From Photorhabdus thracensis (lineage in GTDB: Bacteria; Pseudomonadota; Gammaproteobacteria; Enterobacterales; Enterobacteriaceae): a stretch of 64,000 nucleotides of DNA. Numbering within the stretch: position 1 is the first letter of the stretch; every line of letters starts with the position of its first letter. A program made the position numbers and the translations under genes. The notes under the pieces are model-generated. The model was not told the origin of the DNA, ran no database searches, and worked only from the letters and a program-made list of their open reading frames with translations. Shown here one piece after another: positions 63,034 to 64,000 of this stretch. The stretch is taken from NCBI RefSeq assembly GCF_001010285.1, contig NZ_CP011104.1:186001-250000 (forward strand), given 5' to 3'.

Positions 63034-64000
63034 TTAGTGATGAGACCATTCGATACTGTTTAGATCCACACCTTGTTTAAACATTTCCCACAGTGGAGAA
63101 AGTTCACGCAGGCGGCCAATAGATTTGTGAATCAGTTCAATGGCGTAGTCGATCTCTTCTTCCGTGGTAAAGCGCCCTAAAGAGAAACGGATAGAACTGT
63201 GAGCCAGTTCGTCATTCATACCCAGCGCACGCAATACGTAGGAGGGTTCCAGGCTGGCAGAAGTACATGCAGAACCAGAGGAAACCGCCAGATCTTTTAA
63301 TGACATCATCAGTGATTCGCCTTCAACATAGTTGAAGCTGACATTCAGAATATGTGGTGCGCCATGTTCCAGGTCGCCATTGAGGAAGACCTCTTCGATA
63401 TCTTTGATACCCTGCCACAGGCGTAAACGCAGGCTACGCAGACGCTGAGATTCGCTTTCCATTTCCTGCCCGGCAATATGGTAAGCTTCACCCATACCGA
63501 TAATTTGGTGAACAGGCAAAGTACCGGAACGCATACCACGTTCATGACCGCCGCCATGCTGTTGAGCTTCAATACGAATGCGTGGTTTGCGGCGAACATA
63601 CAACGCGCCAATTCCCATCGGCCCATAAATTTTATGCGCAGAGAAAGACATCAGATCCACTTTCAGTTTAGTTAGGTCGATAGGTAATTTACCTACGCTC
63701 TGAGTCGCATCAACATGGAAAATGATACCGCGGCTACGGCACATTTCGCCGATTGCAGCGATATCCTGCACCACACCAATTTCATTGTTAACATGCATGA
63801 TAGAAATCAGAATGGTGCCATCACGCACCGCGGCTTCCAGATCGTTTAAATCAATCAGTCCATTGCTCTGAGGCGCCAGATAAGTGACTTCAAATCCTTC
63901 ACGCTCTAACTGACGGCAAGTATCCAGAACCGCTTTATGTTCGGTTTTGCTGGTGATGATATGCTTGCCCTTTTTCTGATAAAAATTAGTAGCACCTTTA
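63034..64000 (-). CDS. iscS: IscS cysteine desulfurase (partial, N-terminus off right edge)
   Basis: C-terminal about 320 residues of the PLP-dependent cysteine desulfurase that supplies sulfur for Fe-S clusters and thiolated tRNA. Seen: the PLP lysine in [21 protein letters not shown] and the catalytic cysteine loop [21 protein letters not shown]. The frame stays open to the window edge ([21 protein letters not shown]). The first about 85 residues and iscR lie outside. Confidence 0.97.
   Translation of the reverse strand, partial: KGATNFYQKKGKHIITSKTEHKAVLDTCRQLEREGFEVTYLAPQSNGLIDLNDLEAAVRDGTILISIMHVNNEIGVVQDIAAIGEMCRSRGIIFHVDATQSVGKLPIDLTKLKVDLMSFSAHKIYGPMGIGALYVRRKPRIRIEAQQHGGGHERGMRSGTLPVHQIIGMGEAYHIAGQEMESESQRLRSLRLRLWQGIKDIEEVFLNGDLEHGAPHILNVSFNYVEGESLMMSLKDLAVSSGSACTSASLEPSYVLRALGMNDELAHSSIRFSLGRFTTEEEIDYAIELIHKSIGRLRELSPLWEMFKQGVDLNSIEWSHH

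Overview
The window is a gammaproteobacterial chromosome of the order Enterobacterales, most probably Photorhabdus or a close relative. Gene order across most of the window is that of the Escherichia coli smrB-fadL-ligA-cysK-ptsHI-der-iscS backbone. The protein sequences are clearly diverged from E. coli, intergenic DNA is very AT-rich, and there is a protealysin-type M4 protease with its small inhibitor gene, a pair known from Serratia and Photorhabdus. The genus call is inference from content, not from a database search.

Layout: 1-7.9 kb holds smrB, sixA, the anaerobic fatty-acid oxidation genes fadIJ, the fatty-acid porin fadL (FadR-like operators before both) and the lipid-transport lipoprotein mlaA. 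8.0-10.7 kb holds tRNA-Arg(CCT), a gene desert, glk, and a tRNA-Val x3 / tRNA-Lys x2 operon ending in a degenerate third tRNA-Lys. 10.9-14.5 kb holds gltX, an IS1182-like insertion sequence and two tRNA-Ala(GGC) genes. 14.5-21.4 kb holds a DUF3820 gene, a CNT nucleoside transporter, ligA, zipA, cysZ and cysK. 22-24.7 kb is the PTS operon ptsH-ptsI-crr. 25-30.2 kb is cysM and the sulfate/thiosulfate importer cysPTWA. 30.4-35 kb holds yfeY, a YgiW-like gene, ypeA, hemF, the protease prtS and its inhibitor. 35-44.5 kb is der-bamB-yfgM-hisS-ispG-rodZ-(truncated pilF)-rlmN-ndk, and 44.7-52.1 kb is pbpC with the giant alpha-2-macroglobulin lipoprotein gene. 57.3-64 kb is sseB', pepB, iscX-fdx-hscA-hscB-iscA-iscU-iscS (iscS runs off the right edge).

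The accessory part is 52.1-57.3 kb, an AT-rich block between the macroglobulin gene and a shortened sseB. It carries a stand-alone metallo-beta-lactamase-fold protein, a LysE/RhtB exporter, and a decayed chimera in which the front of a cysteine-synthase-like gene is joined out of frame to the middle of a YdiF-like CoA-transferase gene. sseA, which sits here in E. coli, is absent.

Functional links: cysZ, cysPTWA, cysK and cysM together cover sulfate/thiosulfate import and both cysteine synthases. fadL, fadI and fadJ cover uptake and beta-oxidation of long-chain fatty acids. bamB, mlaA, rodZ, zipA, pbpC and the macroglobulin all serve the envelope. The isc genes build Fe-S clusters needed by IspG, RlmN and others in the window. 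No CRISPR array, prophage or large mobile island was seen. The points most worth a second look are the protease/inhibitor pair, the chimeric pseudogene locus, the sseB truncation and several orphan inverted repeats.
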